Positions 17,157-25,723 are shown, numbered from the stretch's first letter. The stretch: 64,000 bases of DNA from JAPWJZ01 sp964575605 (GCA_964575605.1 CAZNRN010000001.1:152753-216752); one strand, 5' to 3'. Translations and numbers: made by a program. Notes: generated by a model from the letters alone, not told the origin.

Positions 17157-17570
17157 ATGACCGGCCAGAAAGGGCGCGACCTGTTGCTGAAGATCGGCGA
17201 CGGCGGGGCGCCTGAAGTTTTCAGCGCCATCGGTGCCGCGCGCGCGACGATGATGGAAATCAACAACCAGCCTGTGGAGGCGACCGCCATGAATGCCGCG
17301 GGAGTGCGCGAATATTCGGGGGAAGCGGGCATGCAGTCGATGCTGCTGCGGCTGGACGGGCTGTTTAAAGATGCCGCCGCGGAAGAGAGGCTGCGCGGCG
17401 CGGCCTTTGCGCGCACGGCGCATAACTATGAACTGCAGTTCCCGAACGGCGACAAATATGCGGCGCGCTTTATCGTGCAGGAATACCGGCGCGGCGGCAC
17501 ATTCGACGGGCTGGAGGTATTTTCGGCGGTGCTGCTGCGCACGGGCGCGGGCACATTTACGGCGGGGTGA
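17157..17570 (+). CDS. Major tail (tube) protein
   Basis: The 137-residue protein begins TGQKGRDLLLKIGDGGAPEV and contains NNQPVEATAMNAAGVREYSG and a C-terminal EVFSAVLLRTGAGTFTA, matching the phage major tail protein (TP901-1/GTA gp9-like) family. These assemble the tail tube. AAGGAGAACACC precedes the ATG. The gene is full length for the family and is followed directly by the tail-chaperone genes. Confidence 0.85.
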   Translation: MTGQKGRDLLLKIGDGGAPEVFSAIGAARATMMEINNQPVEATAMNAAGVREYSGEAGMQSMLLRLDGLFKDAAAEERLRGAAFARTAHNYELQFPNGDKYAARFIVQEYRRGGTFDGLEVFSAVLLRTGAGTFTAG

Positions 17571-17575
17571 GAAAC

Positions 17576-17884
17576 ATGGGTTACATTTTATTGCCGCATC
17601 CGGAAGGCGACAGGCGTATCGACATCACGCTGGCGCTGGTCGGGAGGCTGGAGGAAAAAGAAAACATCCTACAGGCCGCCGAACGGCTGGTGGAGAAGCA
17701 GATGAAAACGGCGGAGGCCGTGGCGCTGTTGAAGGCCGCCTATGGCGAAGGTGCTCCGACGGAGGATTTTATTTTGGCGCATGCGCCAATGGCGCAGCTG
17801 GCGACGCTGCTGGCCGCGATTATCGCGCCATTGAATACGCTGGGGGCGACGAACGCGGGAAAGCCGGCGGGGGGCGCGGGCTAG
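17576..17884 (+). CDS. Tail assembly protein, GTA gp10-like (0-frame product)
   Basis: The 102-residue product begins GYILLPHPEGDRRIDITLAL and continues KQMKTAEAVALLKAAYGEG, as in GTA gp10-type proteins that lie after the tail tube. GGTGA is five bases before the ATG. Near its 3' end lies GGGAAAG (17857-17863), in the phase G GGA AAG, identical to the lambda G/GT slippery heptamer. A -1 shift there would fuse it to the downstream chaperone frame, giving a ~164-residue product ending at 18069. It therefore probably acts as a tail assembly chaperone. Confidence 0.8.
   Translation: MGYILLPHPEGDRRIDITLALVGRLEEKENILQAAERLVEKQMKTAEAVALLKAAYGEGAPTEDFILAHAPMAQLATLLAAIIAPLNTLGATNAGKPAGGAG
17857..17863 (+). 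promoter_or_regulatory. Slippery heptamer GGGAAAG (-1 frameshift site)
   Basis: The phase in the gp10-like frame is G|GGA|AAG, so both tRNAs can re-pair after slipping back one base. It lies 19 bases before the 0-frame TAG. It is the same heptamer as in lambda G/GT. Confidence 0.7.
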
Positions 17885-18069
17885 ACCTTCGTCCCCTCAG
17901 GCAGTTCTTTCTGGGCGTGCTGCGCTGGGAGCCGCAGGCCTTGCGTCAGGCGACGCTGGATGAGCTGCAGGACGCCTGGCAGGGTTATGCGCTGCACCGC
18001 GGCATCGATACCGCGCCGCCGCTGACAAGGGCATTCATGGACATGATGGTCAATACATTCGGGGGATAG
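17863..18069 (+). CDS. Tail assembly chaperone extension, probably made by -1 frameshift
   Basis: The -1 frame after the slippery site reads through to TAG at 18067 and encodes LRQFFLGVLRWEPQALRQAT and LDELQDAWQGYAL, typical of the phage tail assembly chaperone (TAC) family. No ATG, GTG or TTG with a ribosome site lies near its beginning; the first in-frame GTG (17917) is inside the conserved segment. Expression as a G-T-like fusion is the simplest explanation. In lambda the T extension recruits tail-tube subunits to the tape measure. Confidence 0.7.
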   Translation, partial: AGGGRGLDLRPLRQFFLGVLRWEPQALRQATLDELQDAWQGYALHRGIDTAPPLTRAFMDMMVNTFGG

Positions 18070-18072
18070 GCA

Positions 18073-18375
18073 ATGAACAACAGCGATATCGTGACACAGG
18101 AACTGGCGAAACTGCTGCGGCAGGAAATGGCGGCGGGCATCGCGCAGGCCTTTGCGGGACTGGGCGCTGCGCGAGGCGGACAGGGGCTGAACGTCGTCAT
18201 CAACAACAACGCGGGCGTGGCCGTGGCCGCGCGGGAGGGCAGCGACGCCTTCGACCGCAAGACGCTGGAGATTACCATCGACCAGATGGTGGCTAATGCG
18301 CTGACGCGCGGGCAGGAAACGACGGGCATCCTGCGCACGATCTTCAACCTTGTGCCCACCCTGACGGGGAGGTAA
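18073..18375 (+). CDS. Very short tape-measure-like protein (100 aa)
   Basis: The sequence resembles only the C-terminal end of siphophage/GTA tape-measure proteins (NVVINNNAGVAVAAREGSDA ... LEITIDQMVANALTRGQ). Tape-measure proteins set tail length and are usually many hundreds of residues. At 100 residues it could span only a very short tail, so it is either an internally deleted remnant or a specialised minimal form. It follows the chaperone by 3 bp and precedes the DUF2460 gene by 3 bp, exactly where a tape measure belongs. Confidence 0.65.
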   Translation: MNNSDIVTQELAKLLRQEMAAGIAQAFAGLGAARGGQGLNVVINNNAGVAVAAREGSDAFDRKTLEITIDQMVANALTRGQETTGILRTIFNLVPTLTGR

Positions 18376-18378
18376 GCC

Positions 18379-18729
18379 ATGGCAGCCTGGCCTGAAACAC
18401 TGCCCCAGTCGCCACTGGTGGAGGGGTTCCGCGAGACGCCCGCCGACAACAGCCTGCGCACCGCCATGGAAACGGGGCCCGCAAAACTGCGCCGCCGCGC
18501 GACATCGGGGGCGGCGGGGCTGACCGCCGGGTTTTTGCTGGATGCGGCGCAGCTGGCGGCGCTGGATATCTTTTATGCCGACACGCTGCAGGGCGGCACG
18601 CTGCCCTTTGATTTCACGCATCCCATATCGGGGGAAACCATTTCATGCCGTTTCCGCCAGCCTCCTTCGCGCGCGGCGCTGAACGGCGGGTATTTCCGCA
18701 GTGTGCTGGAGCTGGAGGTGGTGCCATGA
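18379..18729 (+). CDS. Distal tail protein, DUF2460/GTA gp12-like
   Basis: This 116-residue protein starts AAWPETLPQSPLVEGFRETP and contains LRRRATSGAAGLTAGFLLDA. It has the WP-x-x-LP-x-x-x-L start and the PFDFTHPISGE segment typical of phage distal tail/tip-hub proteins. Its stop overlaps the ATG of the next gene (ATGA). It looks intact. Confidence 0.75.
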   Translation: MAAWPETLPQSPLVEGFRETPADNSLRTAMETGPAKLRRRATSGAAGLTAGFLLDAAQLAALDIFYADTLQGGTLPFDFTHPISGETISCRFRQPPSRAALNGGYFRSVLELEVVP

Positions 18730-19196
18730 GGAATTTATCGGCCGACGCGCTGCGGGCGCTGCACGCGCCGCAGACGGGCGAGGCCTTTGTCGTGCTGCTG
18801 ACGCTCTCGCACGCAAGCCTCGACACCCCTTTGCGCGTGGCGGGCAGCGATACGGTTGTCTTCAGCCGCGGCGACGAATTCACGCCCTACCCCTTCGCCC
18901 TGACGCTGCCCGACGATGCGGCGCGGCAGTCGCCGGAGGCGCGGCTTGTCATCGACAACGTCGACCGGCAGATCATGGCGGCACTGCGGGGACTTTCCTC
19001 CGCGCCTGCCGTTACAATAGAAATAGTGCGCGCCGCGGCGCCCGACGTGGTGGAAGCGCGCTTTGACGCCTTTCGACTCGGGCAGGTTTCCTATGATTCC
19101 CGCCTGATCGAGGGGATTCTCTCGCTCGAGGACTTCACGGCCGAGCCTTTTCCGGCCGGATCTTTCTCTCCGGGGCATTTTCCAGGCCTTTTTTAG
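18726..19196 (+). CDS. Tail protein, DUF1833 family (156 aa)
   Basis: The start at 18726 overlaps the previous stop. Features of the DUF1833 phage family are clear: DEFTPYPFALTLPDDAARQS, LVIDNVDRQIMAALRGLSS and the end AEPFPAGSFSPGHFPGLF. In related siphophage clusters it lies between tape measure and NlpC/P60 genes and is assigned to the tail tip. This favours an HK97/BcepC6B-like tail module over a strict RcGTA one. Confidence 0.8.
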   Translation: MRNLSADALRALHAPQTGEAFVVLLTLSHASLDTPLRVAGSDTVVFSRGDEFTPYPFALTLPDDAARQSPEARLVIDNVDRQIMAALRGLSSAPAVTIEIVRAAAPDVVEARFDAFRLGQVSYDSRLIEGILSLEDFTAEPFPAGSFSPGHFPGLF

Positions 19197-19215
19197 CACC
19201 TGTAAAATCAATAAC

Positions 19216-19295
19216 TTAAACACCCGTTTAAAATTTATTTGCTTTTCTTATGGTAAAATTAAGGTGGTTGGGATAGAGTATTAAAAATCAGTTAA
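19216..19295 (+). promoter_or_regulatory. CtrA-type site and inverted repeat upstream of 19356
   Basis: TTAA-AAATCAG-TTAA at 19281-19295 is a perfect TTAA-N7-TTAA CtrA consensus. An inverted repeat TTAAAC-ACCC-GTTTAA lies at 19216-19231. The segment is AT-rich compared with the surroundings. CtrA is the alphaproteobacterial cell-cycle/GTA regulator; binding here is inferred. Confidence 0.5.
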
Positions 19296-19355
19296 GACTC
19301 AAGGGCACTCTTAGCGGTATAAATACAGTCCCCAAACGGCAGGCGTGAGGTTTAT

Positions 19356-19628
19356 ATGAGCGTGAAATCACAATTCGGAAGCGTTGGCTACAACGGCAAT
19401 AACTTCCTCCTCGACTCCTTCTCGGTCATCGGTGCGGATACCCGCAACGGCTTCGACCTTGAAACTGCTACGCGCATTGCAGCCATGCATAACTATGTCG
19501 GCGCTCATCCCGATAAGGTCGACGCGGCAAAATTCGGCGCCTACGTCCAGAAGCTGGACATGGGCGGCAGCACTGGCGCCCAGCCCATCGTGACCGTCGC
19601 ACGCAGCAAGCCCGGCAACGGCATGTAA
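19356..19628 (+). CDS. Small hypothetical protein under a separate promoter (90 aa)
   Basis: It begins SVKSQFGSVGYNGNNFLLDS and continues GFDLETATRIAAMHNYVGAH with a Gly/Ser-rich end; no signal peptide or membrane helix is seen. It interrupts the tail-tip genes and is flanked by its own AT-rich upstream region with a CtrA-type site and by tandem terminators, so it is an independent unit. It is not a recognised phage tail family. Weak ribosome site: GGCGTGAGG. Confidence 0.65.
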   Translation: MSVKSQFGSVGYNGNNFLLDSFSVIGADTRNGFDLETATRIAAMHNYVGAHPDKVDAAKFGAYVQKLDMGGSTGAQPIVTVARSKPGNGM

Positions 19629-19653
19629 GCTGATTTAAAGTTTCTTCCCGAAA

Positions 19654-19683
19654 AACCCGCCCGTCACAAGGCGGGTTTTTTCT
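19654..19683 (+). terminator. Intrinsic terminator after the 90-aa gene
   Basis: Stem AACCCGCC/GGCGGGTT followed by TTTTTC. Confidence 0.8.
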
Positions 19684-19704
19684 TGGGTCGAATTGCAGTG
19701 AAGC

Positions 19705-19754
19705 CCCCGCCTTGTACTTTTGATGGCCGCGAAGCGGCCGGGCGGGTTTTTTCT
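19705..19754 (+). terminator. Second, tandem terminator-like hairpin
   Basis: GGCCGC-GAA-GCGGCC nested within CCCGCC...GGCGGG and followed by TTTTTTCTT, repeating the design of the terminator just upstream. Confidence 0.6.
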
Positions 19755-19807
19755 TGCCGGCGAATAGCCGGTACATAAAATTTTCAATTTTTTAGAGGAT
19801 AACACAC

Positions 19808-20233
19808 ATGCCCGTCCCGTTATGGGCGGGGCGCTATATCGGCTTGCCGTTCAGTGAACACGGGCGCGACCGCTCCGGGCTTGATTGCTGGGGGCTGGCG
19901 CGTCTTGTCATGGCCGAACAGCTGGGCCGCGCCCTGCCGTCTTTTGTTTACGAATATGCCTCGACATCTGAATCGGAAAGTATCGCGGCGCTGATCGCGC
20001 GCGAATGCGTACTCTGGGACAGCGTGGCCGCAGGCGATGAACGCATGGGCGATGTGGTGGTGCTGCGCCTCCTTGGCCATCCGATGCATGTCGGCATCGT
20101 GCTGGGAGACAGGCAGATGCTGCATATCGAGCAAGGCATCGACAGCGCGATCGAAAGCTACGCAGGCGCAAGGTGGGCACACAGGGTTTTCGGGTTTTTC
20201 AGGTACAGGGAAGCGGTGGAACATGAATGTTAA
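19808..20233 (+). CDS. Phage NlpC/P60 cell-wall peptidase
   Basis: A cysteine peptidase of tail-tip type that cleaves peptide bonds in peptidoglycan. The catalytic Cys lies in RSGLDCWGLARLVM (~25-35), the His in GHPMHVGIVLGDRQML (~95-110), and a third polar residue in LHIEQGID. The 141-residue length is normal for lambda K/GTA gp14-like proteins. Its end overlaps the start of the J-like gene by 11 bp. An AGAGGATAACAC ribosome site precedes the ATG. Confidence 0.88.
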   Translation: MPVPLWAGRYIGLPFSEHGRDRSGLDCWGLARLVMAEQLGRALPSFVYEYASTSESESIAALIARECVLWDSVAAGDERMGDVVVLRLLGHPMHVGIVLGDRQMLHIEQGIDSAIESYAGARWAHRVFGFFRYREAVEHEC

Positions 20234-23200
20234 TGTCGAAGTGGCGGAAAGCCCCTTTTCCCGCGCGCGCCGCGCTTGCGCGCTGGAGGCCGGCGAGACG
20301 GTCGAGGATATGGTGCTGAAGGCGCAGCCGGATGCTTTTCTGCGCCGCCATGCGCAGGTGTTTTTAAACGGCCATTACATCGCGCGCGACAACTGGGCGC
20401 GGGTGAAGCCGAAGCCGGGGGCGGCGCTCTACATCCACCTTGTTCCCATGGGCGGCGGCGGGGGCGGCAAAGACCCGCTGCGCATGATTTTGGCGATTGC
20501 GCTGACCGCCGCCGTGCCGGTGGCGGCGGGCGGGCTGAACGCGGCGCTGGGGCTGACGGGCACGATACTGGGGCGCGTGGTGACAGGCGGATTGGGGATT
20601 TTAGGGCGCCTCGCGCTCAACGCCATCGCGCCCCCGGCAGCACCCCGCTTTTCGGGCGGCGGGCGGGATAGTCCTACCTTGTTTATCCAGGGTGCGCGGA
20701 ACGAGGCGCGCCCCTTTGGCCGTGTGCCGCGTGTGCTGGGCAGGCACCGTTTCGTGCCGCCCATGGGCGCGCTGCCCTATACCGAAACCGCGGGGGCGGA
20801 ACAGTACCTGCGCCTGCTCTTCGTCTGGGGCTATGGGCCCCTGAACATTTCCGATTTGAAAATCGGCGAAACGCCGCTGTCGAAGTTCGAGGGCGTTGAA
20901 ATCGAAACGCGGCAAGGATATGCGGATGACGATCCGCTGACGCTTTACAGCAATAGCGTGTTACAGAACGACCTTGGCGCGGAATTGACGCAGGAGGATG
21001 GTTTCGTCCTGCGCACGACAGAGGCCGATGCCGACGAAATTTCCGTCGATATCACCCTGCCGCGCGGACTGGTGAAATTTGCGGGCGCATCGAAACTGGC
21101 CGCCAAGGTGCAGGTGGAAATACAATACGCCCCCGCAGGCACCGAGGACTGGAGCGCGGGTGCCGGCGAATACAAGGTGTTTGAAGAGCGCGTCATCACC
21201 CTTCCCGCGCCGCCCGCTGTGCGTAAAAAGCAGGGCGTTACCGAGGCCGCGCTGCGCACCGACCAGGTCGCCATCGACAACGCCTCGGGCAAGATCAGGG
21301 TTGTGAAGGGTCTGGAATACAAGGCGGGCGAAGACGCGCCTGCCCTGCCGCCCCTGCCCGAAGGTTCGTTGTTGCTGGCGCTGGTCGACCGCGCCACGGG
21401 TACGATTACCGATAAACGCGAAAATTATTACACAGGAACCAGTTTCGAAACGGACAGCGATTTCCTTGTCACGGCACATGAGGAAGAAAACAAGATCCTT
21501 GTCGCCGCGGGTGGCTTGCGCTTCGGCGGGATTGAAATCTCGGCGAAACAGACATCAGCGCTGCGTAAAACGGTTACCTTCAAGGTTGATAAAGGCCACT
21601 ACGACGTGCGCTTGCGCCGCGTGACGGATGACGCCGAAGAAGACAATACGTCCCTGTTTGACGCGACGGTATGGACGGCGCTGCGCACCATCCGCTACGC
21701 CTATCCGGTGAATATGCAGGGGCTGGCGATGACGGCCCTTCGTATCAAGGCGACGGGGCAGCTGAACGGCGTCATCGATCGTTTCAACGGCGTGGTGGAA
21801 AGCATCCTGCCCGACTGGGACGGCGATGAATGGCGCGACCAGCCCACATCCAACCCTGCGTCGCTGTTCCGGCATGTCTTGCAGGGCAGCGCCAATGCCC
21901 GCCCGCTGGCCGATAGCCGTATCGATCTGGAAAAGCTGCAGCAATGGCACGGGCGCTGTACCGATGCCGCGCGCGAATACAACGGCGTGATTGATTACGA
22001 CGTATCGGTGCGGGAAGTGCTGCACGAGGTTGCAGCGGCAGGACGCGCGAGCCCCGGCATTGTGGATGGCAAATGGACGGTAGTGGGGGACAGGGCGCAG
22101 GCCGTGCCCGTCCAGCATTTCACGCCGCGCAACACGTTTAATTTCGAGGGCAGGAAAGCCTTCGCCCCGCTGCCGCAGGCGCTGCGGGTGAGGTTTATCA
22201 ACCGTGACAAGGGCTGGGTGCAGGACGAACGTATCGTCTATGACGACGGTTATGACGCCGTAAATACGACCGATTACGAAACCCTGTCGCTGCCCGGCGT
22301 CACCTCGCCCGAACAGGCCTGGAAGGACGGGCGGTACCATATCGCGACCGCGCGCCTGCGGCCGGAGACGTATAGTTTTTCCTGCGATTTGGAACATATC
22401 GTCTGCACGCGCGGCGACCTGATACGGTTTTCGCATGATGTGCCGATGTTCGGGCTTTGCAGCGCGCGTATCAAAAGCGCGACGACAACAACGGCGGTTC
22501 TGGATGAGGAAATCTATATGCAGGCGGGCAAAAGCTATGCCCTGCGTGTACGCCGTGCCGATGGTGCCTCGGCGGTGATTGCGCTGCAGACCGTCGAGGG
22601 GAAATCGAAAACCGTTACCTTTGCAGCCGCAGAGGATAACGCGCCCGAAGCCGGCGACCTTGCGCTGTTCGGCGAGGCGGGGATGGAAAGCGTCGAGCTG
22701 CTGGTGAAATCGGTCACGCCGCAGGGCAATTTGCAGGCGCGCCTGACCTGCGTCGACGCAGCCCCTGCGGTGCATGTGGCGGATACGGGAACTATCCCCG
22801 CCTTTTCGAGCCAGATGACCGTGCCGCCCGAATTGCAGCGCCCGCCCGTGCCGGTGCTGGCGGATATCCAGTCGGGACAAGAAGCGCTGATCAGGAACAC
22901 CGACGGGTCGCTGACCACGCGCATCATCATCGCGCTGGCCCCGCCCGCCTTTATCCAGCCGCTGTCGATTGCAGCGCGCGTCCGGGCGCAGGATGAAACG
23001 CAGTTCCGCCCTGCCGATATTTTAACCGAGGGCAACAACCGCATCAGCATCGCGGATGTGGAGGAAGGCGAAACCTATGATATCGAGCTGCGCCACGCGT
23101 CACCCGCGGGCGTTTTCTCGCTGCCGCTGGTGGTGACGGGGCACCGTGTCGAGGGCGCTTCGGCCGTGCCTGCGGACGTCGAAAACCTGTCGGTCAGCGT

Positions 23201-24224
23201 TCTGGGCGATACGGCGCATCTGGCCTGGGCGCGCAATACCGACCTTGATCTGTCGCATTACACGCTGCGCTATTCGCCGCTGGCCGAGAACGTGACGTGG
23301 AGCAGCGCGGTCGATATCGTGGCACGCATCGCGCCGCAGGCGACGTCGCTGTCGCTGCCCGCCGCCCCCGGCACTTATTTGCTGAAGGCGGTTGATATCG
23401 GCGGACGGCAGTCGGCTGCGCCAGCAATGGCCGTTACGGCGATTACGGAAGCGCCGGGGCAGAACGCGGTGATGGAAGTCACCGAAAGCCCCGTTTTTGC
23501 GGGCGTGAAGACCAATGTCGCGCGGCGTGACAGCGCCCTGCAATTGTGCGGCCGCGACAGCATCGACGACTGGGCGGACTTCGACGTCATCCCCAACTGC
23601 GATATCGGGCTGGAGGGATTGTCGGACGAAGGCCTTTACGAATTCGCCGCCGTCGCCGACCTTGGCGCGGTTTATACCTCGCGCCTGACCGCCTTGCTGG
23701 AGGTGGACGGCGCGGATTTGAACGAGAGCCTCGACAGCTGGGATAATTTGGACAATGTCGAGTTTTTCGACCAGGACACCGCGCCCTCGCCCTGGACTTT
23801 GCAATTGCAACTGCGCAGCACGCAGGACGACCCCGAAGATGACCCGGCATGGTCGGGCTGGACGGATTTTATCATCGGCGATTACACCGCCCGCGCCTTC
23901 CAGTTCAGGCTGAAGATGGCGGCGCATTCGGCCAATATCTCGCCCTCGATTTCGGCGCTTTCCGTCACCATAGATATGCCCGACAGGGTGGTGAGCGCAA
24001 ACAACCAGCTGTCAATGGCAAGCGGAAACGCAATCACTTTTGCCCGCGCCTTCCGCGCCGTGCCCGCCATCACGGTGACGCCGCATGATATGGCGACAGG
24101 CGATTACTACACCCTCACCACGCCCGCGGCCGACGGCTTCGGCCTGCGGTTTTTCGACAGTGCAGGCACCGGCGTGGCGCGGCATTTCGACTATATCGCC
24201 CGCGGTTACGGCGAAGAAATCTAG
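20223..24224 (+). CDS. J-like tail-tip host-specificity protein (1333 aa)
   Basis: The ATG at 20223 gives a protein beginning NVNVEVAESPFSRARRACAL, with a Gly-rich hydrophobic segment near residues 75-140, then the conserved QGARNEARPFGRVPRVLGRH that starts the tip-attachment domain. A fibronectin III-like stretch lies near residue 980 (ENLSVSVLGDTAHLAWARNT). The C-terminal ~250 residues are beta-rich and end at the receptor-binding tip. Such proteins form the central tip and decide host range. No disruption is visible across 4 kb, in contrast with the damaged terminase. A longer frame from 20037 would overlap the NlpC gene and is rejected. Confidence 0.88.
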   Translation: MNVNVEVAESPFSRARRACALEAGETVEDMVLKAQPDAFLRRHAQVFLNGHYIARDNWARVKPKPGAALYIHLVPMGGGGGGKDPLRMILAIALTAAVPVAAGGLNAALGLTGTILGRVVTGGLGILGRLALNAIAPPAAPRFSGGGRDSPTLFIQGARNEARPFGRVPRVLGRHRFVPPMGALPYTETAGAEQYLRLLFVWGYGPLNISDLKIGETPLSKFEGVEIETRQGYADDDPLTLYSNSVLQNDLGAELTQEDGFVLRTTEADADEISVDITLPRGLVKFAGASKLAAKVQVEIQYAPAGTEDWSAGAGEYKVFEERVITLPAPPAVRKKQGVTEAALRTDQVAIDNASGKIRVVKGLEYKAGEDAPALPPLPEGSLLLALVDRATGTITDKRENYYTGTSFETDSDFLVTAHEEENKILVAAGGLRFGGIEISAKQTSALRKTVTFKVDKGHYDVRLRRVTDDAEEDNTSLFDATVWTALRTIRYAYPVNMQGLAMTALRIKATGQLNGVIDRFNGVVESILPDWDGDEWRDQPTSNPASLFRHVLQGSANARPLADSRIDLEKLQQWHGRCTDAAREYNGVIDYDVSVREVLHEVAAAGRASPGIVDGKWTVVGDRAQAVPVQHFTPRNTFNFEGRKAFAPLPQALRVRFINRDKGWVQDERIVYDDGYDAVNTTDYETLSLPGVTSPEQAWKDGRYHIATARLRPETYSFSCDLEHIVCTRGDLIRFSHDVPMFGLCSARIKSATTTTAVLDEEIYMQAGKSYALRVRRADGASAVIALQTVEGKSKTVTFAAAEDNAPEAGDLALFGEAGMESVELLVKSVTPQGNLQARLTCVDAAPAVHVADTGTIPAFSSQMTVPPELQRPPVPVLADIQSGQEALIRNTDGSLTTRIIIALAPPAFIQPLSIAARVRAQDETQFRPADILTEGNNRISIADVEEGETYDIELRHASPAGVFSLPLVVTGHRVEGASAVPADVENLSVSVLGDTAHLAWARNTDLDLSHYTLRYSPLAENVTWSSAVDIVARIAPQATSLSLPAAPGTYLLKAVDIGGRQSAAPAMAVTAITEAPGQNAVMEVTESPVFAGVKTNVARRDSALQLCGRDSIDDWADFDVIPNCDIGLEGLSDEGLYEFAAVADLGAVYTSRLTALLEVDGADLNESLDSWDNLDNVEFFDQDTAPSPWTLQLQLRSTQDDPEDDPAWSGWTDFIIGDYTARAFQFRLKMAAHSANISPSISALSVTIDMPDRVVSANNQLSMASGNAITFARAFRAVPAITVTPHDMATGDYYTLTTPAADGFGLRFFDSAGTGVARHFDYIARGYGEEI

Positions 24225-24230
24225 CAAGGT

Positions 24231-24376
24231 ACACCTCCCCCTCGGGGGAGGGAGGGGCCCGCGCGCAAGCGTGGGGAAGGTGAGGGGACTTCGGGCGGCA
24301 AACACCGCTGATAGCGCCCCTCACCTTCCCCATGCTGGCGCATGGGTCCCCCTCCTCTCCCGCCGGGAGAGGATAG
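24231..24376. repeat. Palindromic intergenic repeat, copy 2
   Basis: Diverged copy of the element at 16981-17128, sharing ACCTCCCCCTCGGGGGAGGG, the GGTGAGGGGACTTCGG-type middle, CACCGCTGATAGCGCCCCTC and the terminal CTCTCCCGCCGGGAGAGG hairpin. Confidence 0.8.
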
Positions 24377-24397
24377 AAACGCAAAAGGAGAACGAAA

Positions 24398-25720
24398 ATG
24401 ACACAGGCGAGCCCCACCATCGGCGCGAATAAATCCGGCCTGACCTACAGGCAGGAAGACAACGACGGCAAGAAAGCCTTGCTGAACCACCACAAGGGAT
24501 CATCCGCCCCGTCATATGCGGAGGCCGGCACGCTCTGGCTGGACGATGCGGCCACGCCCTGGCTGCTGAAGGCGCATGACGGCACGGACTGGATCACGCT
24601 GGGCGCGGTGAATGCGGCGGATAATACTTTCAGCCCCTTTAACGGCGGGGCGGCGCTGCGGGTGCTGAACCATGCCACCGACACGGGGTCGGCCAATGCC
24701 TATGCCGTGGCGCCCTCCCCCGCGATTGCGGCCTATGCGGCGGGGCAGGTGGTGACATTGAAACCCGCCAACGCCAATACTGGCGCATCGACCGTCAACG
24801 TCAACAGCCTGGGCACGAAAAACATCAAGCTGCTGGACGGGTCGAACCCCGGCGCGGGGGCGCTTGCCGTCACGGGTGTTTATATCCTGATGTATGACGG
24901 CACGAATTTTATCCTGCTGAACGGCGCGGCGGGCGCATCGCAGCTGCTGTCACAGGGCAGCGATATTGCATCGGCCGCCACGACCGATATCGGTGCGGCC
25001 GACAGCGATTATGTGCGCGTGACGGGCACGACGACGATCACCAGCCTCGGCAGCTCGACCGCGCGCAGCCATATCTGGGTGAAGTTCACGGGCGCGCTGA
25101 CGCTGACGCATAACGCATCATCCCTCATCCTGCCCGCCAGCGCGAACATTACCACCGCGGCGGGCGATGTGGCGGAATTCGCGCGGATTGGCGGCAGCAA
25201 CTGGCAATGCCTGTCGTATATCCCCGCCTCCGGCAAGCCCGTGTCGGCGATTGCGCGGGCGGATTTGCCCGCGGGCGCGCTGCTGCAGGTGCAAAGCGCC
25301 ACCTATACCTCGAACGCAGACCTGTCGACCACCATCCCCAACGACGACACCGTGCCGCAGAGTAGCGAGGGCACCGAAATTTTGACCGTGTCGATCACGC
25401 CGACATCGGCCAGTAGCCTTATCGAGATTGAATTTGTCGGCGCGGGGTCGGGTGCGGCATCGGGCTGCATTATCGCAGCGCTGTTCAAGGATAGTGGTGC
25501 CAATGCGCTGCAGGTGTCAACGACGGTGGCGGGCTCGGCCACGCTGCCGTCCAGCCTTGCGCTTCTTTATCACGAGAGCGCGGGCAGCACATCCGCGCGC
25601 ACCTATAAAATCCGCGTCGGCATGAGCAGCGGCACCTGCCGCCTGAATGGCACGACATCGGCCAGGCTTTACGGCGGCGCGGCGGCGGCGATGCTCGTCG
25701 TGCGCGAGATAAGGGGGTGA
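24398..25720 (+). CDS. Tail fibre-like protein (440 aa)
   Basis: The N-terminal part (SAPSYAEAGTLWLDDAATPW, then LLKAHDGTDWITLGAVNAAD) is typical of phage fibre/appendage proteins downstream of gpJ. The middle is a Thr/Ala/Gly/Asn-rich beta repeat region (TVNVNSLGTKNIKLLDGSNP) and the C-terminus a compact beta domain. It probably binds the cell surface. AAGGAGAACGAAA precedes the ATG. Length and repeats look intact. Confidence 0.78.
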   Translation: MTQASPTIGANKSGLTYRQEDNDGKKALLNHHKGSSAPSYAEAGTLWLDDAATPWLLKAHDGTDWITLGAVNAADNTFSPFNGGAALRVLNHATDTGSANAYAVAPSPAIAAYAAGQVVTLKPANANTGASTVNVNSLGTKNIKLLDGSNPGAGALAVTGVYILMYDGTNFILLNGAAGASQLLSQGSDIASAATTDIGAADSDYVRVTGTTTITSLGSSTARSHIWVKFTGALTLTHNASSLILPASANITTAAGDVAEFARIGGSNWQCLSYIPASGKPVSAIARADLPAGALLQVQSATYTSNADLSTTIPNDDTVPQSSEGTEILTVSITPTSASSLIEIEFVGAGSGAASGCIIAALFKDSGANALQVSTTVAGSATLPSSLALLYHESAGSTSARTYKIRVGMSSGTCRLNGTTSARLYGGAAAAMLVVREIRG

Positions 25721-25723
25721 CGC

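Noticed and set aside
20037..20222. Longer start for the J-like protein
   Set aside because: It would overlap the NlpC/P60 gene by nearly 200 bp, and the conserved protein begins at the ATG at 20223.
9756..24224. A complete RcGTA-type gene transfer agent
   Set aside because: Some genes resemble GTA members, but the DUF1833 protein, the lambda-J-like tip, the lysis cassette and the missing portal do not fit the RcGTA gene set. It is best called a phage-derived cluster.
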